Source: Falsochrobactrum ovis
Lineage (GTDB): Bacteria; Pseudomonadota; Alphaproteobacteria; Rhizobiales; Rhizobiaceae
Length of the DNA: 64,000 bases
Reading direction: 5' to 3'
Assembly: GCF_003259955.1 (NCBI RefSeq)
Contig: NZ_QLMK01000004.1
Span: 123,525-187,524, forward strand
Positions 57,231 to 64,000 of this stretch are shown here, piece after piece (position 1 is the stretch's first letter; every line of letters starts with the position of its first letter). The position numbers were made by a program, and so were the translations under genes. A model generated the notes under the pieces. The model was not told the origin of the DNA. It ran no database searches and saw only the letters and a program-made list of their open reading frames with translations.

Positions 57231-57926
57231 TTGCCAGCGCTGCACGATAATAATCGACCTATTGAAGCCCCAGCGACGGCAAGGGAGTCGAATTCTTTTC
57301 AGCCCCTGCACGAACGAATGCGGGAAGACATAATCAATGGCGAACTCAAAGAAGGGGACTGGCTCAAAACCCACGACCTAAGCCGTCGTTACGGTGTCAG
57401 CACCAACCCTATCAGGGAGGCACTTCATCAATTAAGCGGTGAAGGATTTGTCACTATTATTCGCAACCGTGGTGCTAGAGTGCGCACGCTTGATGAAGCG
57501 TTTGTCCGTAATATTTTCGATATACGCACATTGATAGAGCCATATTTGGTGCGATTATTTGTCGAACAGGCAACCGATGAGGATCTGCAAGCGATGAATG
57601 AGATTCAGTTGCAGATTGAACAAAAACCCGAAGACCAGGTCGAGCTTGATCGTCTTGATGATGCATTTCATAGCATTATGTATGATCGGCATTTCAACCA
57701 GGAAGCCTTAGCTATTCGGCAAAGGCACGGTGAGGTTGTCAGAGGTCTTGCACGGCGCTACCCGGTTAGCCCAGCACGCCGGATAGCGATGATTGAAGAG
57801 CACCGGGCGATTATGGAAGCTATTGCTCAACATGATGTCGAGCGTGCCCAGAAAATTGTTGAGAAGCACTCGCGAGCTGCTGAACGCAATCTCATCCAGC
57901 GGATGCGACAAGCCCAGCACAAATGA
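57231..57926 (+). CDS. GntR-family regulator, FCD (FadR-like) subgroup
   Basis: A 231-residue repressor-type protein: winged helix (LHERMREDIINGELKEGDWLKTHDLSRRYGVSTNPIREALHQLSGEGFV) and an FCD effector domain (FDIRTLIEPYLVRLF; conserved Asp/His metal positions in DDAFHSIMY and IEEHRAIMEAI, with EKHS). The frame has no ATG before the core; the TTG at 57231 has AGGAG 8 bases upstream and is the probable start (the ATG at 57223 is out of frame). Divergent from the TRAP/dehydratase operon that it likely controls in response to a sugar acid. Confidence 0.88.
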   Translation: MPALHDNNRPIEAPATARESNSFQPLHERMREDIINGELKEGDWLKTHDLSRRYGVSTNPIREALHQLSGEGFVTIIRNRGARVRTLDEAFVRNIFDIRTLIEPYLVRLFVEQATDEDLQAMNEIQLQIEQKPEDQVELDRLDDAFHSIMYDRHFNQEALAIRQRHGEVVRGLARRYPVSPARRIAMIEEHRAIMEAIAQHDVERAQKIVEKHSRAAERNLIQRMRQAQHK

Positions 57927-57984
57927 TCCGGTCACCGGCCATCAACAATACAAGTTCCCCCGCAAGCGCGCAGATTTAGTCTCA

Positions 57985-58014
57985 TAAAAGAAACGACCCG
58001 GTTGTCCGGGTCGT
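57985..58014 (-). terminator. Rho-independent terminator of the autotransporter gene
   Basis: A 9-bp stem ACGACCCGG / CCGGGTCGT with a 4-base loop (57993-58014), followed in the minus transcript by TTCTTTTATG. It also lies downstream of gntR and may act in both directions. Confidence 0.85.
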
Positions 58015-58040
58015 CTGAATTTTAAGAATTTTTGAAGCTG

Positions 58041-60950
58041 CTACCAGTTCACGCGCAGCCCAAATCCACCATGGGTAGCATTGTGCTTTTCACGCCCATC
58101 TAGCTGCCATCGGTGGTCGATATGCCCATAGAGACTAGCCGTTTCTGACACTTTGGCAGTGAAGCCCGCACCCAGTTCAAGTGAGGTCGCACCAAAGTGA
58201 TTATTGATGATCGTGCTGCCAAATTTTGCTTTGTCTGTGCCGCGGAAACCGTGCCAGAGATTGGCTTTGGCATAGGGCTGCCAAATTTGCTCGCCATCTT
58301 TGGACGTATATTGAAGCCGCACACCGAGCCGACCCGTCACAGCGTCATCCTCATCCCATGAAAATGCTGAGAAAGCATCGTGTCCGCTCTTCACAGACAT
58401 TGATTGGTAGATAATCTGTGCCTGAGGTTCAATTTGCCATTGATCACCCGATTGGAATGGATGACCAGCTTCTAGTGACGCAGTAAAACCAGTTCCGCGC
58501 GTCTTCATTCCGGTGCCAAAATCGGAATCACCGTGCCCGTCAAACCAGTTCACTTGCAGCACCCCGTCAATATAAGTGCCTGCTGGGGCATAATGTGTCC
58601 AATAAGCGCCAAGGACAGGCCCATCCAACTTGAGTTTACCTACCCGTAAACGGTTTTCTCCTAAAACATTGCCATCGATCCGTGAATTATGCCATCCATA
58701 GCCCGCATAGACGCCAAGATGATCGCGGTGTCGATTGGAATGTTCAGCACGATAGATGTCGAGACCGGCTTGAATACCAAAGAGTCTGCTGTTGCGCGCT
58801 TGTGCGTCGACCGTGCCAGACCATGATGTCTTACCTGCCTCACCGATCAAACGCGCCCATGCGCCATTGGCATATTCATCCTGATCAGGCCTTGCCTTAA
58901 TGTTCATTTGTTCGCCAACGCGCTCATGAAGTGTACCAAGAAATGCCATCCCCATCTGACGGGCAATTGCTGGCACTGGTGTGTAGAGCGCGACTTCTGG
59001 ACGATACAAAGGAACATCCGGCTCACTAGCTCCGGGTGCGATCAGGTGCGATCTCAGAAACCAGTCTTCCGATGCTGTTGCGCCACCGCGAAAGAGCAAA
59101 TATTCATAGGCACCAGCTGCGGTTCGGTTAGCCAGATTAAACGCACTTTCTTCAGTTGTTCCGCCATTAACTGTCTGAACCACCTGAATGCCATCACCGA
59201 GTGTCTGCTCGCCGGTACCGCCAGCGTTAGCGATAATTAAACTGGTCGTACCTGAAGCCGTGCCACCATCAACAATAAGCACATTGGTAGGGGAATTGTC
59301 GGCATTGAGCACCGTATTAAGTTGTATATTGCCGTTTTGACCAACGTAATCATTCACGGTTAGGGTCGGGAAGCCCGCAGCTGCCGGATCAAATGCGATA
59401 AGGCCGGCATTGGTGACAAGCCCGGCATCTGAGCTAGCAGTTACATTCCAGATACTTGAAACGTCGGTCGTAATACTGGTTGCATTAGTGGAACGCCCCG
59501 TCCATTCCGAACCGGAAAGTGAAATATCTGCATTATTACCATCAGCCACGGTAAGATCGCCAAACCAATGCGATTGATTGAATGTCGCACGCATCGTGTT
59601 TCCGGCACCTGTAACATCAATATCGCCAAGAATTTCAGACACACTATTTGCTGTAAAATCGAAATCTGACACCAGTGCATCAACATTGGTTACAGAAGCA
59701 AATATCTGCCGTCCATCCACCGATCCCGCCGAAAGCCCGATAGGGCCATTCATGATAATTTCCCCGTCACCGCCCTCAACTAAGATGAGTGGAGCTTGGG
59801 CAGAGGAGAAATTCCCACCGGTAATGGTGATATGTGCATCATCGGATGCGGCACTTTCTGTAATCGCGATAGTCGAAGCTCCATCACCCGTTACAGTGAC
59901 ATTTGCGTCGGCAATGGTCACTTGACCACCACTGAGAACTTGAAGCCCATGTGCATCTGCTCCAATAGTATTGATCACACTATTGTCAGTGATATTGACC
60001 GTGGTTTCGGCGTCGATCACCATGACACCCACACCGGCATCACCGGCTGTTGCCATATCTACATTTTTAAGGTCGATTGCTGCGGCTCCGGACGCATAAA
60101 CTGCAACAACTTCCTGCCCATCCACCGAGATTGTGCTATCAATAAGCGTGGCGGTGCTGCCGGGAGATAAAGCAGCCAATCCCGTGGATAAACTATCGTT
60201 TGACGATGTCTTTATGACAAGTCGCTCACCATGGAATTTGCCCCCTGACCATACTTCAACACCCGATGATTGTGGACCTGTAACAGTAATCGATGAATCA
60301 AAAAGAGTAACACTCGAACCACTTTCCGAAGTTATGCCATGCGAAGAGCCATAACCATCTGGAGGGCCAGCGGGATTGGTTTGTGTGCTCACAATATTAA
60401 CATTGGAGCCGACCACAGTTGCACCATTCTGCGTGCGAATGCCTCGCGCAGAGGATCCATTCACTTGAATTTCAGCGCCATCCAAATTTACTGTAGCAGG
60501 TCCGGTGAGCGTAATGGCGTCGGATGCATAACCATCAGTTGTAATTGTGAGGTTTTTGGCCTCGATAAGACCGCTATCCGCTCTGATCCCGTAAGCATCT
60601 CTATCGCTAGTCGTGATGGTAGTGTCCTTGAGAACGACGGTACCATTATTTTGAAGATCGACACCAAAAGCACTGTTGGTTGTTGTGCTAATCGTCACAT
60701 TAGTACCGGTGTATGAGCCGCCATCAACATTTACAGCAGTGCCTGAATTCGATAAACGCGATGCGTCATTATCGACGCAGGCATCCCCCGCTGAGATGCT
60801 TAACGAGCCAGGAGGAGGCGCACATTGCGCCCATACTTGCCCTGACGAAAGCAGTATCACACCAATTGATGCAATTAAACTTAGCTTTAAACGGTTGGAT
60901 ATAGTCTTGGATGCGGATAGTTTGCTCTTACCCCCAGTATATAAAACCAA
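58041..60950 (-). CDS. Type V autotransporter with beta-helix passenger
   Basis: A 969-residue secreted/outer-membrane protein. It has an extended N-terminus with a signal (LKLSLIASIGVILLSSGQVWAQ), a long Thr/Ser/Asn/Val-rich passenger predicted as a right-handed beta-helix (~55-640; many G-x-x-x-T/S-V-x-D/N turns), and a C-terminal autotransporter barrel (~680-969) ending GGFGLRVNW with the terminal aromatic residue. The only plausible start is a TTG at 60950, preceded by GAGGAG. Related Brucella proteins are adhesins; adhesion here is inference. Terminator at 57993. Confidence 0.9.
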   Translation of the reverse strand: MVLYTGGKSKLSASKTISNRLKLSLIASIGVILLSSGQVWAQCAPPPGSLSISAGDACVDNDASRLSNSGTAVNVDGGSYTGTNVTISTTTNSAFGVDLQNNGTVVLKDTTITTSDRDAYGIRADSGLIEAKNLTITTDGYASDAITLTGPATVNLDGAEIQVNGSSARGIRTQNGATVVGSNVNIVSTQTNPAGPPDGYGSSHGITSESGSSVTLFDSSITVTGPQSSGVEVWSGGKFHGERLVIKTSSNDSLSTGLAALSPGSTATLIDSTISVDGQEVVAVYASGAAAIDLKNVDMATAGDAGVGVMVIDAETTVNITDNSVINTIGADAHGLQVLSGGQVTIADANVTVTGDGASTIAITESAASDDAHITITGGNFSSAQAPLILVEGGDGEIIMNGPIGLSAGSVDGRQIFASVTNVDALVSDFDFTANSVSEILGDIDVTGAGNTMRATFNQSHWFGDLTVADGNNADISLSGSEWTGRSTNATSITTDVSSIWNVTASSDAGLVTNAGLIAFDPAAAGFPTLTVNDYVGQNGNIQLNTVLNADNSPTNVLIVDGGTASGTTSLIIANAGGTGEQTLGDGIQVVQTVNGGTTEESAFNLANRTAAGAYEYLLFRGGATASEDWFLRSHLIAPGASEPDVPLYRPEVALYTPVPAIARQMGMAFLGTLHERVGEQMNIKARPDQDEYANGAWARLIGEAGKTSWSGTVDAQARNSRLFGIQAGLDIYRAEHSNRHRDHLGVYAGYGWHNSRIDGNVLGENRLRVGKLKLDGPVLGAYWTHYAPAGTYIDGVLQVNWFDGHGDSDFGTGMKTRGTGFTASLEAGHPFQSGDQWQIEPQAQIIYQSMSVKSGHDAFSAFSWDEDDAVTGRLGVRLQYTSKDGEQIWQPYAKANLWHGFRGTDKAKFGSTIINNHFGATSLELGAGFTAKVSETASLYGHIDHRWQLDGREKHNATHGGFGLRVNW

Positions 60951-61469
60951 AGCTTAGCTCCTCTCCAATTCCGCCCCCTCTATTTTCTAATATACGCATA
61001 TTACAATATTAATCTACAACCATAATCTTGGCGTAAATCGCGCTCGCCACATTGGTTAAACCGCCGATATTACTGGCGCGGAATGTTTCTATAAGACACA
61101 TAAGCTTGCGAGGAATTACTTCAAGGTTACTTCGGTGTCAGCCCATGAAAGAAGTAAATATCGACAACGACTCTGCTCAATACGTTCAGAGTAAAATGGC
61201 TAAGCCGAATAAGCATCAAATTACAAATCTGTGGAACTAAATCTGACGAGCCATCATCTGTAACTCAGCAAATCTGTGGGCTGTCATCGCATCAAAACCA
61301 TGCATATCCTCCGTTCGGCCTTGCCGAGCCCGGCGGGGTTTTGAATTCGTGCGTGAGGTAGATTTGAGTTCAAGTCCTGTCGGTTCCGCTATTGGCGCAC
61401 AGCGCTGCCGCATTTGCGACGCCCGCGAAGCCGTATGCATCGGCTAGCCCCTAACAGATATGCAACTTA
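60951..61469. other. Intergenic region upstream of the autotransporter
   Basis: About 520 bases. The A/T-rich part near 60970-61020 should hold the autotransporter promoter. Short ORFs (e.g. 61145-61240 plus, 61237-61440 minus) lack ribosome-binding sites and family resemblance. A GTTCAAGTC stretch near 61368 recalls a tRNA T-loop, but no tRNA can be folded around it. Confidence 0.45.
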
Positions 61470-62225
61470 TCACTCGTCTGTCGTGACCGAGCTTACTTCC
61501 TCGTCTTCAATAATTAACGTGAAATTATTCACCAAGTCGATTTCGTCGTCACGGATCCTTAGTTCTAAACGGCTTCCGGTCAATTCTGCATTTTCGATGG
61601 CAACCTTTTTCCCATCGATCCAGGCCGCTCCTTTTACTTCTTGATATTTCTGGCTCAAATCTAAACGATAGGACCGGCCTTGCTCATCCTGCCAGTTCCA
61701 AATACCAGCAACATCCGCAGGGACTATCCATTTGTAAATATGGATACCCCCCAGCTTAACCCAGTCATCCGGCTTCCAGTCACCCATATCAAAAGCATGA
61801 GAAACGATCCGCGTTCCTGGCTTCAATTGTTCTAATAGCCTTGGGCGCAACTCAATATTCACCGACTGCAAAAGGTAGAGTGTTACCACCGTGGCCTCGC
61901 GAATATCTGCTTCGAAAATATCGCCTTCGATAAAATCGACCAGCATTTCCACGCCAGAATATCCGGCCTCCTCCATAGCGTCGCCGATGCGCACCGGATC
62001 TATATCAATACCGATCCCGGGTGTGTTTCTTTCTCTTGCAGCCGTTATCGGAATACGACCATCTCCAGCCCCCAAATCGTAAAGCACATCATCAGAGCGA
62101 ACCTCGGCTAAGTCCAGCATCGCCTGAACAACCGTCTCATCGCTCGGAACGAATGGGACATCCAGAAATGTTTCCGATTGATAAGTGGAACTATCGAGGG
62201 CTTCGATGAAATCTCTAAACAACAT
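61470..62225 (-). CDS. SAM-dependent methyltransferase of unknown target
   Basis: A 251-residue class I methyltransferase. Motif I is VLYDLGAGDGRIPITAARE, followed by GIGIDIDPVRI and DIFEADIREATVVTLYLL. The C-terminal ~90 residues (WNWQDEQGRSYRLDLSQKYQ onward) look beta-rich and separate, resembling a small binding domain. No DPPY or DPPW motif of DNA amino-methylases is seen, so DNA modification is not supported. GGAGTAG precedes the ATG. It has no operon partner. Confidence 0.8.
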   Translation of the reverse strand: MLFRDFIEALDSSTYQSETFLDVPFVPSDETVVQAMLDLAEVRSDDVLYDLGAGDGRIPITAARERNTPGIGIDIDPVRIGDAMEEAGYSGVEMLVDFIEGDIFEADIREATVVTLYLLQSVNIELRPRLLEQLKPGTRIVSHAFDMGDWKPDDWVKLGGIHIYKWIVPADVAGIWNWQDEQGRSYRLDLSQKYQEVKGAAWIDGKKVAIENAELTGSRLELRIRDDEIDLVNNFTLIIEDEEVSSVTTDE

Positions 62226-62815
62226 CTACTCCAAAAATAAAAAATGGGATCAGCACTATGCGACCGATTCGACAAACGGCATAGTTTTCATCCTACGCCT
62301 GCTGAATGAAAGCATAACTACGCCTTGATCGATCTTCAATAAGAACAAGAGGCGATCATTGTTTTGTTAGAGAACTTTCATTTATGGAATTAATCTCGGA
62401 TTTTTGGATCCTTAGTGCTCTATCAGATTACCGTAAAAAATTTAACTATTGCAAGACTGCGCATTGGCGGAACTTCCAATACATAGCCTCTTTCCCTAAG
62501 TCTTTGCTGCATTCTACGAGCTTTTTTGCTTTGGAAAAAAGGGTGCTTGGCAGGCGATAACCGCCTACGCGGGCCGCAAGATCGTTTCATTTTCATTTGT
62601 AAGCCAAGCTAGCACCCCTGCCAACAGCTAACGAGAGCTAATTTACACCTCTCACCCCATGCCGTGATGCAATTTGTGCGCTGATTTGCTTTGGAAGGTA
62701 AAAAAGCAAACCAGTAGCAACATTAAATATCCGACGGATGAAACGGCCCATAGCTTGGAATATTGACCGGATAAGCGGAAGTGATAACCATGACTTATGG
62801 ACAAAAGGGGACATC
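62226..62815. other. Long A/T-rich gap with TTTGCTTTGGAA repeats
   Basis: About 590 bases between the methyltransferase and the Abi_C gene. No ORF with a credible start was found. It holds two of the three copies of TTTGCTTTGGAA in the window (62525-62536 and 62685-62696), the second being part of the 16-bp repeat that recurs after the Abi_C gene. Confidence 0.6.
62683..62698 (+). repeat. 16-bp direct repeat, left copy
   Basis: GATTTGCTTTGGAAGG, identical to 63626-63641. It lies 117 bases before the Abi_C start. A 12-base core also occurs at 62525-62536. Confidence 0.9.
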
Positions 62816-63610
62816 ATGAAGGAAATTCCGAACTCTGTCATCGGTACCGTATCATCGGTTCTGGGAAACTACTACTACAGCCACAGCAAGCTCAACAGTC
62901 TTTTCATGGAAAGCGGCGCACCGGGAGATGTGCCCGAAGGGAATTGTGAAACCAAGTGTTCACGGTGGCTAAAACGCTGCAACAATGACCCAAGCATTAT
63001 TGACCCTTTGACGATTCTTGGTCGAATTATTCAGCCCTTCATGGATGATGAACATCCCAATGAACGACGTCAGCGCGGCCAAGAACGAATTAGGAGCGCA
63101 TTGGCGAAAAATCAGCTTGCCTACCATCTGAATGGTGTCATCACGCACGCTGGCACCACACCAGCGGCGGAGACGTTGGCAGATTTCTTCAAAAAAGGTG
63201 ATTTTGTCTCGATTCGGGCCGAATTTGCTAGGGCCATTTCCAATGTGGAAAGCGATCCGCATGCAGCAATCACTGCTGCATCAGCAATCATTGAAGCTCT
63301 TTGCAAGACATATATCGAAACACACGGACTAGAGATGCCCACGACGCAGACGATCATTCCTCTTTGGAAGGCCACACAAAATGCCCTTGGGCTCAATCCC
63401 GATAGGCTTCTTGGTGATGATCAGAAGCAAATTCTCAGCGGCCTGACATCGATTATAAATGGAATAGGATCGCTGCGGACGCACATCGGTTCTGCGCATG
63501 GTCGCGGCATTACGCCTCCATCAATTAATTCTTCAGATGCTCGCCTCGCTATCAATTCGGCCCATACATTAGTAACCTTCGCAATGGAACGCTGGCATTC
63601 TAAACAATAG
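62816..63610 (+). CDS. Abortive-infection family protein (Abi_C domain)
   Basis: A 264-residue protein. The C-terminal ~110 residues (SDPHAAITAASAIIEALCKTYIE, IPLWKATQNALGL, GLTSIINGIGSLRTHIGSAHGRG) match the Abi_C domain found in abortive-infection and other phage-defence proteins. The N-terminal part (~1-135) is unassigned, with a Cys/Trp-rich patch (CETKCSRWLKRC). AAAGGGGACATC precedes the ATG at 62816; a longer frame from 62738 was rejected. Bracketed by a 16-bp direct repeat and followed by an IS3-type element. A defence role is inferred from the family; the mechanism is unknown. Confidence 0.8.
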   Translation: MKEIPNSVIGTVSSVLGNYYYSHSKLNSLFMESGAPGDVPEGNCETKCSRWLKRCNNDPSIIDPLTILGRIIQPFMDDEHPNERRQRGQERIRSALAKNQLAYHLNGVITHAGTTPAAETLADFFKKGDFVSIRAEFARAISNVESDPHAAITAASAIIEALCKTYIETHGLEMPTTQTIIPLWKATQNALGLNPDRLLGDDQKQILSGLTSIINGIGSLRTHIGSAHGRGITPPSINSSDARLAINSAHTLVTFAMERWHSKQ

Positions 63611-63625
63611 TCGTTACCTCACTTG

Positions 63626-63641
63626 GATTTGCTTTGGAAGG
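63626..63641 (+). repeat. 16-bp direct repeat, right copy
   Basis: GATTTGCTTTGGAAGG, 15 bases after the Abi_C stop and identical to 62683-62698. Together the two copies delimit a 943-bp unit holding one gene. Confidence 0.9.
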
Positions 63642-63718
63642 GAAGCTGTTGACGGCGATGGTCACACTGATCTGACCGCCTGTTGAGCTTCTTAGTGCTC
63701 GTTAACGAGGAAGTGAAG

Positions 63719-64000
63719 TGAACTGCCCCCCATTTCGACCGGACAGGTCGGCATAAGCAGAAAGGCTCAAGCACAGGCTTGAGGACAGGCTTATGTCTAA
63801 CGAGTATCGACACGTTGAATTGCTGACGGGTGATGTTCGCCGCAGGCGGTGGACAACCGAGCAAAAGCTGACGATCATTGAGCAGAGTTTTGAACCAGGC
63901 GAGACGGTATCGTCTACCGCTCGCCGCCATGGCGTTGCGCCCAATCTGCTTTACCGGTGGCGCAGGCTCTTGAGTGAGGGAGGTGCTGCAGCCGTGGATT
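63719..64000 (+). mobile_element. Left end of an IS3-family (IS2-like) insertion sequence, cut by window edge
   Basis: TGAACTGCCCCCCATTTCG at 63719 resembles the TGxACTGxCCCCC ends of IS2-group IS3 elements. The first transposase ORF starts ~75 bases inside. The right end, orfB and any target-site duplication lie beyond the window. The exact left boundary is inferred from the end motif. Confidence 0.75.
63793..64000 (+). CDS. IS3-family transposase OrfA, N-terminal part
   Basis: Reads MSNEYRHVELLTGDVRRRRW followed by TTEQKLTIIEQSFEPGETVS and ARRHGVAPNLLYRWRRLL: the helix-turn-helix N-terminus of IS3/IS2-group OrfA (transposase_8 type), widespread in Brucella and rhizobia. In these elements OrfA and OrfB are joined by a programmed -1 frameshift; that site is outside the window. 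It ends at the window edge and appears intact so far. Confidence 0.88.
   Translation, partial: MSNEYRHVELLTGDVRRRRWTTEQKLTIIEQSFEPGETVSSTARRHGVAPNLLYRWRRLLSEGGAAAVD

Noticed and set aside
61052-61240. 62-residue plus-strand open frame before the methyltransferase
   Set aside because: No recognisable domain, weak start context, composition unlike neighbouring genes.
61300-61440. Possible tRNA remnant or small gene near 61368 (GTTCAAGTC, 67-residue minus frame)
   Set aside because: No acceptor or anticodon stems can be paired and the frame has no ribosome-binding site.

Overview
The window looks like alphaproteobacterial chromosome of the Hyphomicrobiales, closest in character to Brucellaceae (Brucella, Ochrobactrum, Pseudochrobactrum and relatives). 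The pointers are a ~1600-residue NAD-glutamate dehydrogenase, the Usg family, a short ObgE without the C-terminal OCT domain, an Ala/Lys-rich tail on ribosomal protein L21, a DUF1674/SDHAF4 protein, and HtpX and AtpH sequences of the type I remember from Brucella. The genus is inference; no search was possible.

Layout. 1-48.3 kb is housekeeping chromosome: atpH-atpA (partial), priA, a transaldolase, leuS-lptE, yggS, usg, acs, SDHAF4, htpX-rsmB-heparinase-purH, glpK, a UMF1-type MFS transporter, NAD-GDH, a lemA-TPM-TPM operon, ffh-aroQ-rpsP, a lytic transglycosylase, beta-carbonic anhydrase, a pyridoxal kinase, mmsA with a divergent LysR gene, small stress/membrane proteins, and the minus-strand cluster rplU-rpmA-GNAT-obgE-proB-proA-nadD-rsfS-rlmH-envC-ctpA followed by rppH. 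Strong hairpin terminators separate many of these units. Two familiar orders appear broken: rpsP is not followed by rimM-trmD, and leuS-lptE is not followed by holA.

From tRNA-Ser(CGA) at 48.37 kb rightwards the character changes. 48.4-52.7 kb is a patch of nuclease-like and decayed genes: a putative PD-(D/E)XK protein, a frameshifted GIY-YIG nuclease remnant, a secreted ClpP-like/PAN-domain protein, a degraded tyrosine-integrase N-terminus, and an intact DUF91/NucS-like nuclease with a C-terminal PUA/EVE-like half. It reads as the residue of an integrated element beside a tRNA gene. 53-58 kb is a sugar-acid uptake and catabolism unit: an enolase-superfamily dehydratase, a three-part TRAP transporter and a divergent GntR/FCD regulator, with two TTGTACA boxes 21 bp apart between them. 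58-61 kb is a type V autotransporter. 61.5-64 kb holds an orphan methyltransferase, an Abi_C (abortive infection) gene bracketed by a perfect 16-bp direct repeat, and the left end of an IS3-family element that runs off the window.

The likeliest places for something undescribed are the DUF91-EVE-like nuclease with its neighbours (48.6-52.7 kb) and the repeat-bracketed Abi_C cassette (62.5-63.7 kb). No CRISPR array, rRNA operon or confident riboswitch was seen.
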